Source of the DNA: Cronobacter sakazakii
Lineage (GTDB): Bacteria; Pseudomonadota; Gammaproteobacteria; Enterobacterales; Enterobacteriaceae
DNA: 64,000 bases
Direction: 5' to 3'
Assembly (NCBI RefSeq): GCF_000982825.1
Contig: NZ_CP011047.1
Coordinates: forward strand, 1 to 64,000
Shown here: positions 63,820 through 64,000 of the stretch, in pieces
Numbering within the stretch: the stretch's first letter is position 1
How the letters are laid out: the number at the start of each line of letters is the position of its first letter
Notes under the pieces: generated by a model
The model's database searches: none
The model's input: the letters and a program-made list of their open reading frames with translations, nothing else
What the model was told of the DNA's origin: nothing
Made by a program: the position numbers and the translations under genes

Positions 63820-64000
63820 TTACTGCTGGTAGAGCTCCAGCGGCAGGCCATCCGGATCGTTGAAGAACGTAAAGCGCTTGCCGGTGAGCGGATCCACACG
63901 TACCGCCTCGCACGTCACGCCGCGGCTTTCCAGAAACGCCACCGCCGTGTCGACATCGTCCACGCTGAATGCGAGATGGCGCAAACCGCAGGCTTCCGGG
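63820..64000 (-). CDS. yaeR: VOC-family protein YaeR/GloA2 (partial)
   Basis: The window ends within this gene. The visible 59 C-terminal residues (CGLRHLAFSVDDVDTAVAFL, then PLTGKRFTFFNDPDGLPLEL) have the glyoxalase/bleomycin-resistance fold with metal-ligand positions His and Glu. Upstream of tilS in the same direction. Confidence 0.9.
   Translation of the reverse strand, partial: PEACGLRHLAFSVDDVDTAVAFLESRGVTCEAVRVDPLTGKRFTFFNDPDGLPLELYQQ

Overview
The window joins part of a lambdoid (P22-like) prophage to a stretch of enterobacterial chromosome. Bases 1 to about 22,814 are prophage and its left end lies outside the window. The rest is a conserved backbone with the Escherichia/Salmonella order thrW, proAB, phoE, crl, frsA, gpt, pepD, dinB, dpaA, yafJ, gmhA, fadE, yafV, aspV, dnaQ/rnhA, yafS, gloB, mltD, yafE, yafD, yafC, dkgB, aspU, an rRNA operon, gmhB, metNIQ, rcsF, trmO, proS, nlpE, arfB, yaeQ, yaeP, rof, tilS, yaeR. 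The host is a member of the Enterobacteriaceae. GC-rich coding, tRNA-Glu in the rRNA spacer and a compact dinB-dpaA-yafJ-gmhA-fadE block make a Cronobacter-like host plausible, but that is inference from general resemblance.

Prophage layout. The integrase sits beside the tRNA-Thr(CGT) gene thrW, the attachment site used by P22, and the 46-bp attachment core overlaps the 3' end of the tRNA. Leftward to rightward early genes on the + strand run from PL (about 14,640): operators, nutL, an N-type antiterminator, a pentapeptide-repeat protein, small genes, RecT, a lambda-type exonuclease, Ea22-like genes, an SOS-controlled small gene, xis and int. The immunity region (12,300-14,650) carries cI, cro, cII, three OR and two OL operators built on GTACT-N3-RGTAC, a CII-type PRE site, and nutR. 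The minus-strand early/late operon carries cII, an O-like replication protein with internal iterons, a primase-helicase, a nin region (ninB, a DNA adenine methylase, ninE, ninX-like, ninF, ninG), antiterminator Q, a predicted late promoter with its terminator, then holin, SAR endolysin and Rz/Rz1.

The most unusual part is the left 2 kb. An HNH-AP2 homing endonuclease gene sits inside the Rz region, with one Rz-like 3' end before it and a second, diverged Rz 3' end right after its stop codon. Rz/Rz1 carry a single-base loss in a C run, and the following Rha-KilAC antirepressor gene has about four frameshifts. Elsewhere genes are intact.

The host section holds proline synthesis, a phosphoporin, purine salvage, peptidase and translesion polymerase genes, envelope remodelling (dpaA, mltD, nlpE, rcsF), fatty-acid oxidation, replication fidelity (dnaQ, rnhA), one complete rRNA operon on the minus strand with 16S, tRNA-Glu, 23S, 5S and tRNA-Asp, and a methionine importer. 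Two additions to the usual backbone stand out: a lone AT-rich fimbrial adhesin gene (38,424-39,410) and a small c-type cytochrome gene joined to tilS.
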